Source of the DNA: Neptuniibacter halophilus
GTDB taxonomy: Bacteria > Pseudomonadota > Gammaproteobacteria > Pseudomonadales > Balneatricaceae
Length of the DNA stretch: 64,000 bases
Direction of reading: 5' to 3'
Assembly (NCBI RefSeq): GCF_030295765.1
Contig: NZ_AP027292.1
Span: forward strand, 2,852,001-2,916,000
Shown in pieces: positions 35,879-44,466 of this stretch (positions are counted from its first letter, which is position 1; the number at the start of each line of letters is the position of its first letter). The translations under genes and the position numbers were made by a program. Under the pieces are notes generated by a model, which saw only the letters and a list, made by a program, of their open reading frames with translations, did no database searches and had not been told where the DNA came from.

Positions 35879-37732
35879 ATGTTGGCTGGAATAATTGAAT
35901 CGACGCTACTCAATAGCGGTGCAGAATTTCTTACCAATGTCTTTTTATGGGCATTGATAGCCTGCTTTTTGATTGCTGTGGTTATGAAGCGAAGCAATAG
36001 CGCTCATTCTTTTACTCAATATGCCCCAACACTTCTTACTACCTTGGGTATTTTGGGAACATTTGCTGGAATTATTTCAGGATTATTAGGCTTCAATGTT
36101 GATGATATTGATGGAAGTATCAGCACTCTGTTAGCAGGATTGAAGACTGCTTTCACAACCAGTTTGGCTGGTATGGCGCTTTCGGTTTTATATAAATTAA
36201 TTGTTGCTACAGGTTGGATATCCCCAAAAATTGCTGAAGGTGTCGATGAAGATGAGGTTGGGGTAGCCGAACTATATAGTGTAATGAAGGAGCAAGCAGA
36301 AGGTATTGAATCGCTGAAGAGTGCTATTGGTGGAGACAGTGAAGCAAGCTTAGTAGGGCAGATGAAGCTGTTGAGGTCTGATATTGGGGATCAGCACAAG
36401 AGCCTTGTGCAAACGGTTGAACCATTGTCTCCGACCTTAAAAAGCATCAATGAGCATTCCGAAAAGCAGCAAGCCGCATTCATAGAATTCCAAGAACGGT
36501 TATGGATCAAGCTTCAGGACTTTGCCGATATGATGTCAAAGTCAGCCACTGAACAGGTGATCAATGCTCTCAAGGACGTTATTTCAGATTTCAATAATAA
36601 CTTGATTGAGCAATTTGGAGAAAACTTCAAACAGCTAAATGCTGCTGTTTTAGAGTTGGTTCAATGGCAGGAGAATTACAAACAACAGTTGGCTCAAATG
36701 AGCGATCAATATCAGCAAGGGGTCCAGGCAATAACTCACACTGAGTCTGCGGTAAGCCATATTAGCGAGGAATCGAAAGTGATTCCTGAAAGTATGAAAG
36801 AGTTGCAGGCAGTAATGGAAGTTAACCAGCATCAGCTTAAGGAGCTTGAGCGACATCTTGATGCGTTTAAAGATATTCGAGATCGCGCTGTTGAAGCTGT
36901 ACCTGAAATAAGAGCTCAGATTGATGAGACTGTTAAGGGAATGAATGAAGTAGCTGCTTCGATAAATGACGGTATGACAAAAACAACCGAGACTCTTGTG
37001 ACTGGACTATCCGACGCTGCCGAAGTTGTTTCGAATGAAGTTAGCTCTTCGGTTAAATCTATGTCAGAAGGGGTTCTAGCCGCTGCTGAGGAAGCTTCTA
37101 AAGGAATTACTGAAGCTGGAAATAAGATGTCCGAAGCCGTTGTTGATAGCTCTGGCGAAATGCAAAAGGCCATTATTACAGGTAGTGAAGAGTTTATTCA
37201 GAATAGCCAAAGAGTAAATGAATCTTTACAAGGTACTTCAGGCGTTATTGCGGACAATAGTGAAAAGTCTAAGCAGATGTTTGATGATGCGCTGAGCGAG
37301 ACTAACTCCGTGCTACGAAATTTAATTGCCGATCTTAAAGATGATAGTCAGAAGTTAACTGAATCCTATAAAACCGCAAGCCAATCATTGGTATCTGAAA
37401 CTGAATCTATTCGGAATAGCTTTGAGCAAGGGCTTTCATCAATGCGCCAGCAGTTGGGTGCAGAGCTACAAAAAATGGCTGAGCAGCAAACACAAGAGAG
37501 TCAGCGTGTGCTAGCAGGTATGAGTCAGCAAGCAGATAACGCTCTTAAAGATACTGGGGAAGCGGTTCAGAAACAGGTCAAAATGTTAGACGACGCACTT
37601 AATCATGAGCTTAATCGTGTTATGAACGAAATGGGGCGTGCGCTGACAACAATCTCAGGTAAATTCACAAGTGATTATCAACAGCTTGTAACTGAGATGC
37701 ACAAGGTTACTAGGATGCGTGAGGTTAGCTAA
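35879..37732 (+). CDS. zorA: Zorya anti-phage system, motor subunit ZorA
   Basis: A 617-residue MotA/ExbB-like proton-channel protein with a very long C-terminal tail. TM segments are at about residues 17-38, 52-76 (TLLTTLGILGTFAGIISGLLGF) and 93-114 (FTTSLAGMALSVLYKLIVA). From about residue 150 the protein is a heptad-rich coiled coil (Q, E, S, A, K), matching the long cytoplasmic tail of ZorA. In known Zorya systems ZorA5-ZorB2 is a membrane motor that senses phage entry. The ATG at 35879 has AAGGA eight bases upstream; a GTG at 35873 is less likely. It is the first gene of zorA-zorB-zorE. Confidence 0.93.
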   Translation: MLAGIIESTLLNSGAEFLTNVFLWALIACFLIAVVMKRSNSAHSFTQYAPTLLTTLGILGTFAGIISGLLGFNVDDIDGSISTLLAGLKTAFTTSLAGMALSVLYKLIVATGWISPKIAEGVDEDEVGVAELYSVMKEQAEGIESLKSAIGGDSEASLVGQMKLLRSDIGDQHKSLVQTVEPLSPTLKSINEHSEKQQAAFIEFQERLWIKLQDFADMMSKSATEQVINALKDVISDFNNNLIEQFGENFKQLNAAVLELVQWQENYKQQLAQMSDQYQQGVQAITHTESAVSHISEESKVIPESMKELQAVMEVNQHQLKELERHLDAFKDIRDRAVEAVPEIRAQIDETVKGMNEVAASINDGMTKTTETLVTGLSDAAEVVSNEVSSSVKSMSEGVLAAAEEASKGITEAGNKMSEAVVDSSGEMQKAIITGSEEFIQNSQRVNESLQGTSGVIADNSEKSKQMFDDALSETNSVLRNLIADLKDDSQKLTESYKTASQSLVSETESIRNSFEQGLSSMRQQLGAELQKMAEQQTQESQRVLAGMSQQADNALKDTGEAVQKQVKMLDDALNHELNRVMNEMGRALTTISGKFTSDYQQLVTEMHKVTRMREVS

Positions 37733-37734
37733 AT

Positions 37735-38439
37735 ATGAGCCGGCTTTTGGATTCGAAGGTAACTGAGCAAGAAGAGTCTCATTGGTTATCAGTCTCAGAC
37801 TTGATGGCTGGGTTGATGATGGTGTTCTTATTTATTGCAATTGCCTTAATGCGGGAAGCGTTTATTGAACGAGACAAGGTTAAAGAGGTAGCCGTTGCTT
37901 ACCAAGAAAACCAAGTCGCAATATATGATGCACTAATGGGGGAATTCCAGTCTGATCTACAGACTTGGGATGCAGTGATAGATCCCCACTCTTTGACATT
38001 TACGTTTCAATCCCCTGAGGTGTTGTTCGCAACAGGAAAGATTGATCTTAGTTCACGCTATAAAGAGCTATTGAGGGATTTTTTCCCTCGGTATCTAGAT
38101 GTTCTTGGTAAGTTTGCTAATTCAATCAATGAAGTACGTATTGAAGGGCATACTAGTAGCGTCTGGAATAGTTATGTAAGTGATACGGAAGCATATTTTA
38201 GAAATATGGAGCTTTCACAGGGAAGGACTCGAAGTGTTCTTGCCTATGTCTATGATCTCCCTGAATCTGATGAACAAAGGCGATGGATAAAGAAACACTT
38301 TGCTGCGGTAGGCCTTTCTTCATCTCACCCGGTCATGAATACTGCAGGGCAAGAGGACTCTGTACGTTCAAGGCGAGTTACTTTTCGTGTTATTACTAAT
38401 GCTGATATCCAGATGCGCCAAATTCTGGAGCTAAATTAA
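37735..38439 (+). CDS. zorB: Zorya anti-phage system, ZorB
   Basis: A 234-residue MotB-like protein: one TM helix with the conserved channel aspartate (SVSDLMAGLMMVFLFIAIAL, Asp about residue 22) and a C-terminal OmpA-like peptidoglycan-binding domain (VRIEGHTSS, then LSQGRTRSVLAYV and SRRVTFRVI). It couples ion flow to rotation of the ZorA tail and anchors the motor to the wall. It starts two bases after zorA stops and overlaps the next start by one base (TAATG). Confidence 0.93.
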   Translation: MSRLLDSKVTEQEESHWLSVSDLMAGLMMVFLFIAIALMREAFIERDKVKEVAVAYQENQVAIYDALMGEFQSDLQTWDAVIDPHSLTFTFQSPEVLFATGKIDLSSRYKELLRDFFPRYLDVLGKFANSINEVRIEGHTSSVWNSYVSDTEAYFRNMELSQGRTRSVLAYVYDLPESDEQRRWIKKHFAAVGLSSSHPVMNTAGQEDSVRSRRVTFRVITNADIQMRQILELN

Positions 38440-39557
38440 TGAAGTTAACTACTGATTTATCGGGGCTCTGGGCTAATGTCGAGCGTATGGGGAAGTTTGA
38501 AGCCAACTTCAACCTCCAAGAAGATCATTCACCGGATTTTGAGCTAGATAAAGACCTTTCTAGTACTGCTGGTTTGGATATTCAGCTAGAAGATCTAGAG
38601 CTTGAGAATGGTGTCCTCAGTGTTAAGGGCCGCCAGGTACTTCTATTTATTCCGGACCAAGGTCAGGCAATCGATGAGGTTCTTGAAGGAACTAAAGAGG
38701 GACGTAAGTTCCATGTTGCTGACTGCAAGACTTTGAATTCGATGCGCCAGAAAAACCGCTTTAACAGATATAAAGCGACTTATAACACCAGTGGCCTTTT
38801 TAAGGTTTATGGTGTCTCATATGAAACCGGTGATAGTGTTGAAGGTGAAGCAGAATTAAGAGTATGTAAGAACTGTTTATCCTATCTCAATTACAAAGGG
38901 TATCGGCACGGGAAGGGGCTTCCTAAAAAGCAAATATATGATGAGTATGATATTTCAGAGTTTTTATCAGAATACAGCACCTTGTTTAGCTCTATGCCCG
39001 ATCGATCACAGGTTGTGGACAAGGGTGGGTACTCTGACGATTGGGCTGAAGTCTCCACAAATTACCGCGCCACCGTAAATTTCTGTTGTGAACAGTGCGG
39101 TGTTGATTTGAATTCTAATAAGCGCCTGTTACACACACACCATATCAGTGGGAATAAAAGAGAGAACCATCCAGGAAATCTCAAAGCACTTTGTATCGAT
39201 TGCCATCGTAAGCAACCACATCATGACTATATGAGAGTTACTCATGAAAATATGTTGTTTTTGAATGGTCTCAGAAGAGAGCAGGGGCTGTTTAACATCT
39301 CAAACTGGAACCAAGCAAGAAATGTCGCTGATAAAGCTGTTGATGGTTTGCTGCGCTTCTATGAAAAGAATGGTTATCCAATACCTGAAATCAACTTTAT
39401 TATCAAAAATAATGAGCAATCAACGTTTCAGTTAGAGGTGGCATGGCCTTCTCTGAAAAAGGGCATTGCTATAAGCAGGGAAGACATCAAGGCCGGGCAG
39501 TTATATGGTTGGAATGTTTTATCAGTGGGTGAAGCTCTTAGCGAAATGAATCAATAG
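38439..39557 (+). CDS. zorE: Zorya type II effector ZorE, HNH endonuclease
   Basis: A 372-residue protein with a zinc-type HNH nuclease at about residues 217-262: CEQCG, then LHTHHISGNKRENHPGNLKALCIDCHRKQ in successive motifs (paired CxxC knuckles, catalytic HH, Asn). A first Cys pair (CKNC, about 147) is N-terminal. The C-terminal domain (about 310-372) is uncharacterised here. In Zorya type II, zorE replaces zorC-zorD and is the DNA-degrading or nicking effector. Translational coupling to zorB and the system order make the assignment firm. It is the last gene before attR. Confidence 0.9.
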   Translation: MKLTTDLSGLWANVERMGKFEANFNLQEDHSPDFELDKDLSSTAGLDIQLEDLELENGVLSVKGRQVLLFIPDQGQAIDEVLEGTKEGRKFHVADCKTLNSMRQKNRFNRYKATYNTSGLFKVYGVSYETGDSVEGEAELRVCKNCLSYLNYKGYRHGKGLPKKQIYDEYDISEFLSEYSTLFSSMPDRSQVVDKGGYSDDWAEVSTNYRATVNFCCEQCGVDLNSNKRLLHTHHISGNKRENHPGNLKALCIDCHRKQPHHDYMRVTHENMLFLNGLRREQGLFNISNWNQARNVADKAVDGLLRFYEKNGYPIPEINFIIKNNEQSTFQLEVAWPSLKKGIAISREDIKAGQLYGWNVLSVGEALSEMNQ

Positions 39558-39659
39558 TTAATACACTATCCAGGCTGGTATGTATTGTGGGTTTATGCTT
39601 TCGAATTGTTTTCGTAGAATCGCACCTTTCGATATTACAGCAGTGATTACTGACTTGGT

Positions 39660-39684
39660 TTTTAAGTAACACTGCTTGTAACAT
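39660..39684 (+). repeat. Right arm-type repeat of the island
   Basis: Matches 19434-19458 at 23 of 25 positions, same orientation, 55 bp inside attR. Confidence 0.65.
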
Positions 39685-39738
39685 TAGCGGTAATTGTGGC
39701 TTAACTGTTCCTTTTAAAACAAAAGGTTATTTTATAGC

Positions 39739-39764
39739 TTCGAATCCCTCCCTGACCGCCATCT
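39739..39764 (+). repeat. attR (26-bp direct repeat, tRNA-Ser 3' fragment)
   Basis: Perfect copy of 19304-19329. Upstream sequence does not continue the tRNA, so this is a 3' fragment and not a second gene. Confidence 0.95.
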
Positions 39765-39777
39765 ATTCTAGCGAAAG

Positions 39778-39804
39778 AGCCTCGATATTTATCGGGGCTT
39801 TTTT
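39778..39804 (+). terminator. Original tRNA-Ser terminator, displaced beyond attR
   Basis: AGCCTCGAT pairs with ATCGGGGCT (one G-T) around ATTT, followed by six T residues. It lies 14 bp after the tRNA fragment, the distance expected for the tRNA's own terminator before integration. The remaining bases to 39954 hold nothing I can identify. Confidence 0.85.
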
Positions 39805-39954
39805 GTGCCTGAAAGATCCTATTTGGGAAATGTAGTGCCCAAGCAACACTGGCCACCACTCTGTTGCCATTTCAGTATCTTTTTTGTGTCAGATCAGGTG
39901 GCTGTATGCCGTTATTTTGATGGTGCCTTTGCCGGCTTTCAGTAACGGCGTTTC

Positions 39955-41511
39955 TTATTCCGCTTCGATCTGTAAGCTATGTATTACCTCATCACGCCGG
40001 GTAAGAATGGCTTTTTTCTCTTTAGCTTCCTTGTTCTCCCAGTGTTTTGTTTGCATGGCAAGTCGGGGGTTCTGGCTGAGCCAGCTCTGATTGTCGGCGA
40101 TGAAGCCCCAGTACAGTGTGGTGAAAGGGCAGGCCTGATCGCCTGTTGCCTGTTTTGGATTGTAAGGGCACCGGGAGCAATAATTCGACATCCTGCTGAT
40201 GTAGTTGCCGCTGGCGATGTAGGGTTTGGAGGCGACTATTCCGCCATCGGCAAACTGGCTCATGCCGAGGGTGTTGGGAATTTCTACCCAGGCCACCGCA
40301 TCCACATACATAGCCAGATACCAGCGGTGGACCTGTTGCGGGTCGACTTTGCTGAGCAGGGCAAACAGGCCTGTGATCATCAGGCGCTGAATATGATGCC
40401 CGTAACCGGCGTCCAGCACCTGTGAGATGCTTTGTTGCAGGCATTTCATCTGCGTATCTGCGGTCCAGTAAAAGTTTGGTAGCCGGTTGCTATGCTGCAG
40501 CCAGTTCATCTGCTCCCAGTCGGTATGGTGCGTCCAGTACAGGCCTCTGACATATTCCCGCCAGCCAATAATCTGGCGAATAAACCCTTCGACCGAGTTC
40601 AAGGGTGCGTTTCCTTGTTCCAGCGCCTGAACTGCCTTCCCGATAACTTCCATAGGGTTGAGCAGTTTTAGATTCAAGGATGAGGAGAGCCAGGAGTGGT
40701 AGAGGAAAGGCTCATCTATCCACATCGCATCCTGATACTGGCCGAACAGAGGAAGCCGCTGTTCGATGAACTGATCCAGCGCAAGCAGGGCCTGTTCACG
40801 ACAGACCGGCCATGAGAATTGATCCAGCTTCCCCGGCAGTTGAGGAAGGTGGTTGTTGATATCTCTGATCGCTGCTTGTGTGATGGCGTCGGGTGTGAAC
40901 AGCGGTTTTAGCGCGGTGATGTCCGGCCCGTTGTGGCTGAATGTCTGTCGATTATCCTGATCGTAGTTCCACTTTCCCCCTAAGGGTTTGCTGTGCTCAT
41001 CCAGCAGGATCTGGCGGGTTTTTCTCATCTCGCGATACCAGTATTCCATGCGGGGTTGTTTCATTTTTTTCAGCCAGCGGCTGAACTCTCCCGGCCGGGA
41101 GATAAAGTGATGATCCGCAAGCAGTTCTAAATCCAGATCGTGAGTTTTACAGAGTGTTTGCAGGTCTGTGAGAACTCTTGTATCGCCGGGCAGGACCAGA
41201 CGAAGCTTTTCTGGCCTTTGCTGTCGGATCAAAGCTGTGAGGGCGTCGCTTATGGAGCGGTGTTGTTCAGCAATCGTAGAATAAAAAACGGGGAGCTGTT
41301 TTTCGCGTAGCTCTTCAGCAAAATGACGCATGGAGCTGAAGAACAGTGCGGTTCTCTGTTTTGATGACAGGGGGTGTGTGGATTCCTCTTTCACTTCGAA
41401 CAGTGCGATCAGATCCTGCCGGGGGTCGAAGTCGTGCCATAGTGTGCTGTCATGGTTGAGTTGGTCGCCCAGTACCAGACAAAGGCTGCGAATCTGTTTA
41501 TGAGTATCCAT
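39955..41511 (-). CDS. FeS-type photolyase/cryptochrome (PhrB, bacterial 6-4 photolyase family)
   Basis: A 518-residue flavoprotein of the deoxyribodipyrimidine photolyase-related family (PF04244). It starts SLCLVLGDQLN, has the conserved IGWREYVRGLYW and NTLGMSQFADGG, and the iron-sulfur Cys residues CSRCPYN...ACPF near residue 445-462. Characterised members repair (6-4) photoproducts in light using FAD, a lumazine antenna and a 4Fe-4S cluster. It is the first backbone gene right of the island. It lies 17 bp upstream of the ORF-like start of no other gene and 17 bp after the DUF3429 gene stop, so the two may be co-transcribed. Confidence 0.9.
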   Translation of the reverse strand: MDTHKQIRSLCLVLGDQLNHDSTLWHDFDPRQDLIALFEVKEESTHPLSSKQRTALFFSSMRHFAEELREKQLPVFYSTIAEQHRSISDALTALIRQQRPEKLRLVLPGDTRVLTDLQTLCKTHDLDLELLADHHFISRPGEFSRWLKKMKQPRMEYWYREMRKTRQILLDEHSKPLGGKWNYDQDNRQTFSHNGPDITALKPLFTPDAITQAAIRDINNHLPQLPGKLDQFSWPVCREQALLALDQFIEQRLPLFGQYQDAMWIDEPFLYHSWLSSSLNLKLLNPMEVIGKAVQALEQGNAPLNSVEGFIRQIIGWREYVRGLYWTHHTDWEQMNWLQHSNRLPNFYWTADTQMKCLQQSISQVLDAGYGHHIQRLMITGLFALLSKVDPQQVHRWYLAMYVDAVAWVEIPNTLGMSQFADGGIVASKPYIASGNYISRMSNYCSRCPYNPKQATGDQACPFTTLYWGFIADNQSWLSQNPRLAMQTKHWENKEAKEKKAILTRRDEVIHSLQIEAE

Positions 41512-41528
41512 TTAACGTGATGGGCCTT

Positions 41529-41945
41529 TCAGAGAAAGCCGTTGATGATCAAAGCAGACCCGGCAACCACCGTCAGTTGTGTTCTCAGCCGCCAGAAGCT
41601 GTCCGGATAGATTGAGGTCAGGAAACGCCATTCGTAGAGCCACAGCGCAAAGAATGAGAGCCCCGCGACCTGAGATAAAAAAGGAAAGGGACAAATAATC
41701 CAGAACCAGCCCCAGAGCATCACCAGTATGGCCATAAGGGAGAGGTGCTTTGGCGCATCCGTTTTAAGAGAGGCAAGCCAGACGATGCCGCCGAGAAAAG
41801 CGTAGATCAGCGCGGCATAACTGATCAGCCACTGGTCGAGGGGTTTGCCGAAAAGCTGATAGGCGACAGGCAGGCCGATAAAGGGGATCAGGCCGGCGTA
41901 GCCTGAGCGTTGGTGAATACGGGATATTGGATCGGCGAAGAACAT
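41529..41945 (-). CDS. DUF3429-family inner-membrane protein
   Basis: A 138-residue protein with four to five TM helices, matching the DUF3429/TMEM69-like family (YAGLIPFIGLPVAYQLFG, YAALIYAFLGGIVWLASL, LWLYEWRF). Function is unknown. It precedes the photolyase gene on the same strand by 17 bp, and DUF3429 genes are often near photolyase or stress genes. Confidence 0.82.
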   Translation of the reverse strand: MFFADPISRIHQRSGYAGLIPFIGLPVAYQLFGKPLDQWLISYAALIYAFLGGIVWLASLKTDAPKHLSLMAILVMLWGWFWIICPFPFLSQVAGLSFFALWLYEWRFLTSIYPDSFWRLRTQLTVVAGSALIINGFL

Positions 41946-42112
41946 CTGCTCGTCTGCCCCTGATAATGTTAATTAACCCTGAAAAACAGAACTTATTAAA
42001 TTCATTATACGATCAGAGAGAGCGTTTCGATCAGTGCCCTTGTGCCTCTCCGGGCAAAGCCCCCGGGTTGCTCCGGGGCGGGGCAACGGGGGCTGAACAA
42101 ACTCAGTCAGAC

Positions 42113-43060
42113 TCAGAGTGTGATACGGCCGGTCTGGCTCAGGATGATCAATACCAGATTGATGCTCATAAATGAGAGGGCGGTAGCGACCACCAGTGAT
42201 GACGCACACAGGGCCGTCTGGCCATAGCGCTGCCCCAGCAGAGAGAGGACGCTGGCCATGGGCATGGCTGCCATCAGAATGGCCAGTGTCTGCATGACAG
42301 GATCAAATTCCGGCAGCAACCAGATCGCCAGCGCAACGGCTGCCGGGTGAAAGATCAGCTTAAACAGGGTCATCTGACCGATATCCGCCAGACGACCGCT
42401 GACTGAGCTTCCCACCAGACTGCCGCCGATCACAAACAGCGCCACTGCAGGAGCCGAGCTGCCCAGCGTGCCAATGGCCTGCTCCAGTACCGCGGGCAGG
42501 CTGAGCCCCTGCCAGGCAACTATCAGGCCTGCGGCAATGGACAGCACCAGTGGGTTAACCAGAGTACGTTTGAACAGTTGCAGGGTGCGTTGAACCGGAT
42601 CGCCCTCGCCACTGCAAAGGTCGGCCATTATCAGCCCCAGCGGAATCAGGATCAGCAGGTCTACCAGCATGGTCAGGGCGACAGCCGTTGCCGCTGCTGA
42701 GCCGAACAGCTCTCCGGTAATCGCCAGACCAATAAAAGCGCTGTTGGCCAGCGTCGAGCCTAATCCCTGAAAGGCAGATTCCCAGCAACTGGCTCCACGC
42801 AGTCGGGTGCTGACAGTAAAAGCGATCAACATCAGAAAAACTGAGCCGCACGCATAAGCCAGCATGTAATCAAAGTTCAGTGACTCTTCCACAGGACGCG
42901 ATGCCATGGATTTAAACAGTAGGGCGGGCAGCGCCAGTTTTATCACGTATGAGCCGAGCGAGGGCAGGGCCGATTCACTGACCCAGCCGGCGCGGACTGC
43001 AAAATAACCAATGGTGATAAGAATGAAGATGGGCAGAGTCAGGAGAAAGAGCTGGAGCAT
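42113..43060 (-). CDS. AEC-family (auxin efflux carrier-like) transporter
   Basis: A 315-residue inner-membrane protein with about ten TM helices, typical of PF03547. Family landmarks include the N-terminal LPIFILITIGYFAVRAGW, the KLALPALLFKSMA segment, and VIGGSLVG in the second half. Bacterial members export or take up organic acids such as malate; the substrate here is unknown. The start ATG is at 43060, and an inverted repeat lies just upstream. The 167-bp gap to the DUF3429 gene contains a GC-rich hairpin-like stretch near 42058-42085. Confidence 0.85.
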   Translation of the reverse strand: MLQLFLLTLPIFILITIGYFAVRAGWVSESALPSLGSYVIKLALPALLFKSMASRPVEESLNFDYMLAYACGSVFLMLIAFTVSTRLRGASCWESAFQGLGSTLANSAFIGLAITGELFGSAAATAVALTMLVDLLILIPLGLIMADLCSGEGDPVQRTLQLFKRTLVNPLVLSIAAGLIVAWQGLSLPAVLEQAIGTLGSSAPAVALFVIGGSLVGSSVSGRLADIGQMTLFKLIFHPAAVALAIWLLPEFDPVMQTLAILMAAMPMASVLSLLGQRYGQTALCASSLVVATALSFMSINLVLIILSQTGRITL

Positions 43061-43433
43061 TCAGTCCTCATAGGAAAATATTAATATGTTAATGATATTT
43101 TCCGGCTTTCGAGGGATTCTATAAAGCTACAAATAATCAGCAAAAAGATTAGATAAATTCATGCTTTCTATATCTGGCCGGGTCATTCTCATGTGTACAG
43201 TATGGCGATAGGCCCTGATTTCTCGTGTGAATGCCGATCGATAGCGGGTTTTTCAGCCGCCGGCCCCTGAGGTTGTTTATCTGGAATAAATGTAAACAAC
43301 TTATCTCTGTTTCCTGTCAGGGTTTGAGCAAAAGGCTGTGTATGCCGGTACGCCTGTCTGAGGGTAAAAAATCTTGTCCGTTGATCTGTTAGAGGGCGCC
43401 TGACGTATCTCCGCCAAACAGGAGAGGTTACAG
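43061..43433. promoter_or_regulatory. Divergent intergenic region with a 9-bp inverted repeat
   Basis: 373 bp between the AEC transporter and the DUF2878 gene. GGAAAATAT (43073-43081) and ATATTTTCC (43095-43103) form a perfect inverted repeat 13 bp apart, next to the transporter start; it could be an operator. No gene seen. Confidence 0.5.
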
Positions 43434-43946
43434 ATGTCGGCTAATTTTTGGATAAACCTTATCGGATTTCAGATGCTCTGGTGGATGAGTATTCTGCTGG
43501 GCGATAGCGCGCATCTGCCGGTTGTTCTCTTGCTGCTGGGGCATTTTCTGTTTCACCCTCAGGCCGATATTGAGTTGCTGGTTGTCTCTTTTACCGCGCT
43601 GACCGGTTTCTGTGTTGATCTGTTGCTGACGCTGGGCGGGTTCTTTTATTTCGATTCATCTTCTGCTCTGCCACCACTCTGGTTGCTTTTGCTCTGGGTG
43701 GGCTTCTGTTGCACGCTGCGCCAGAGCCTCAGCTATTTTTCCGGTCGCTATCTGCTGGCGTCCTGTGCCGGAGCCGTCGCCGGTAGCTCAACCTATCTGG
43801 CTGCTGTGAGTCTCGGTGCTGTTTCACTGAGTGTTTCCTGGTGGGCAGGCGGGCTGGTGCTTTTGTTCATCTGGGCGTTGCTCTTTCCGGCATTAATGCT
43901 AATCAGTGATCGTGTGGAGAAGCGTTATGCGATGCAGAATGTTTAG
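43434..43946 (+). CDS. DUF2878-family inner-membrane protein
   Basis: A 170-residue protein with about five TM helices (FWINLIGFQMLWWMSILLG, then HFLFHPQ, LTGFCVDLLLTLGGFF). It matches DUF2878, a family found next to chalcone-isomerase-like and DUF3833 genes. The start follows GGAGAGG. Its end overlaps the next gene by 20 bp, so a four-gene operon (43434-45821) is likely. Confidence 0.85.
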   Translation: MSANFWINLIGFQMLWWMSILLGDSAHLPVVLLLLGHFLFHPQADIELLVVSFTALTGFCVDLLLTLGGFFYFDSSSALPPLWLLLLWVGFCCTLRQSLSYFSGRYLLASCAGAVAGSSTYLAAVSLGAVSLSVSWWAGGLVLLFIWALLFPALMLISDRVEKRYAMQNV

Positions 43947-44466
43947 TGCTCTGAAGCCGCTTATCCTGATCCTCTCTTTTTTCTGCACCCCTGTCTGGGC
44001 GCAGTTGAGTCCGCCTCAACTTCAGAACAACTGGCCGAAGGTGGGCGAAGCCCGGTTAACGGTGCTCTGGTTTGATATCTATCAGGCGGTTCTTTTTACG
44101 CCCAGTGGTCAGTTCGAAAGCTATCGGGCCCCACTCAAGCTGCAACTGACCTATCAGCGCAGTATCAGCCGGGAAGATCTGATCAGCGAAACCGGGCGGC
44201 TGCTGGTGCCGTTTGCTGCGCCGGAGCAGCGCACAATCTGGTTGCAGGCGCTCCGCGAAATCTGGCCCGGAGTCAATGACAAGGATCAACTGGTCTTTCA
44301 GGTTGACGACCGTGGCAGTGCTCACTTTTTTTATAACCGGGTCTGGATCGGGTCAGTTGAAGATCCGGCATTTTCGGCTGCGTTTATACAGATCTGGCTC
44401 AGTGAGCAGTCTGAGTATCCGGCCTTAGCAAGGCAGTTAAGAGGAGTCCCCCGTGAATCTGAGTAA
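43927..44466 (+). CDS. Chalcone isomerase-like periplasmic protein
   Basis: A 179-residue protein with a signal peptide cut after TPVWA. The mature part (WPKVGEARLTVLWFDIYQAVLFTPSG, then LKLQLTYQRSISREDLISET and VWIGSVEDPAFSAAFIQIWLSEQS) matches the chalcone isomerase-like family PF16036. It is unlikely to be a true flavonoid enzyme; related folds bind fatty acids. ATG at 43927 is preferred, with GGAG seven bases upstream. It overlaps both neighbours. Confidence 0.85.
   Translation: MRCRMFSALKPLILILSFFCTPVWAQLSPPQLQNNWPKVGEARLTVLWFDIYQAVLFTPSGQFESYRAPLKLQLTYQRSISREDLISETGRLLVPFAAPEQRTIWLQALREIWPGVNDKDQLVFQVDDRGSAHFFYNRVWIGSVEDPAFSAAFIQIWLSEQSEYPALARQLRGVPRESE

Larger units (their letters stand above)
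19304..39764. mobile_element. 20.4-kb genomic island integrated in tRNA-Ser
   Basis: The element runs from attL in the tRNA-Ser 3' end to attR, with a 26-bp perfect direct repeat at both ends. It has a tyrosine integrase next to attL, an AlpA-type regulator, a Gp2-like protein and a zinc-ribbon protein. Its cargo is defence genes (Mrr, type I R-M, Zorya II). It is visibly richer in A and T than the flanks. No conjugation, capsid or packaging genes are seen, so mobility would rely on excision, possible replication and a helper. Confidence 0.93.

Noticed and set aside
35879..39557. Zorya type I (with zorC and zorD)
   Set aside because: There is no SNF2-like zorD or zorC; a single HNH gene follows zorB, which defines type II.
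39739..39764. A second tRNA-Ser gene
   Set aside because: Only the T-loop to CCA end is present; the 5' part, anticodon and variable arm are missing. It is attR.
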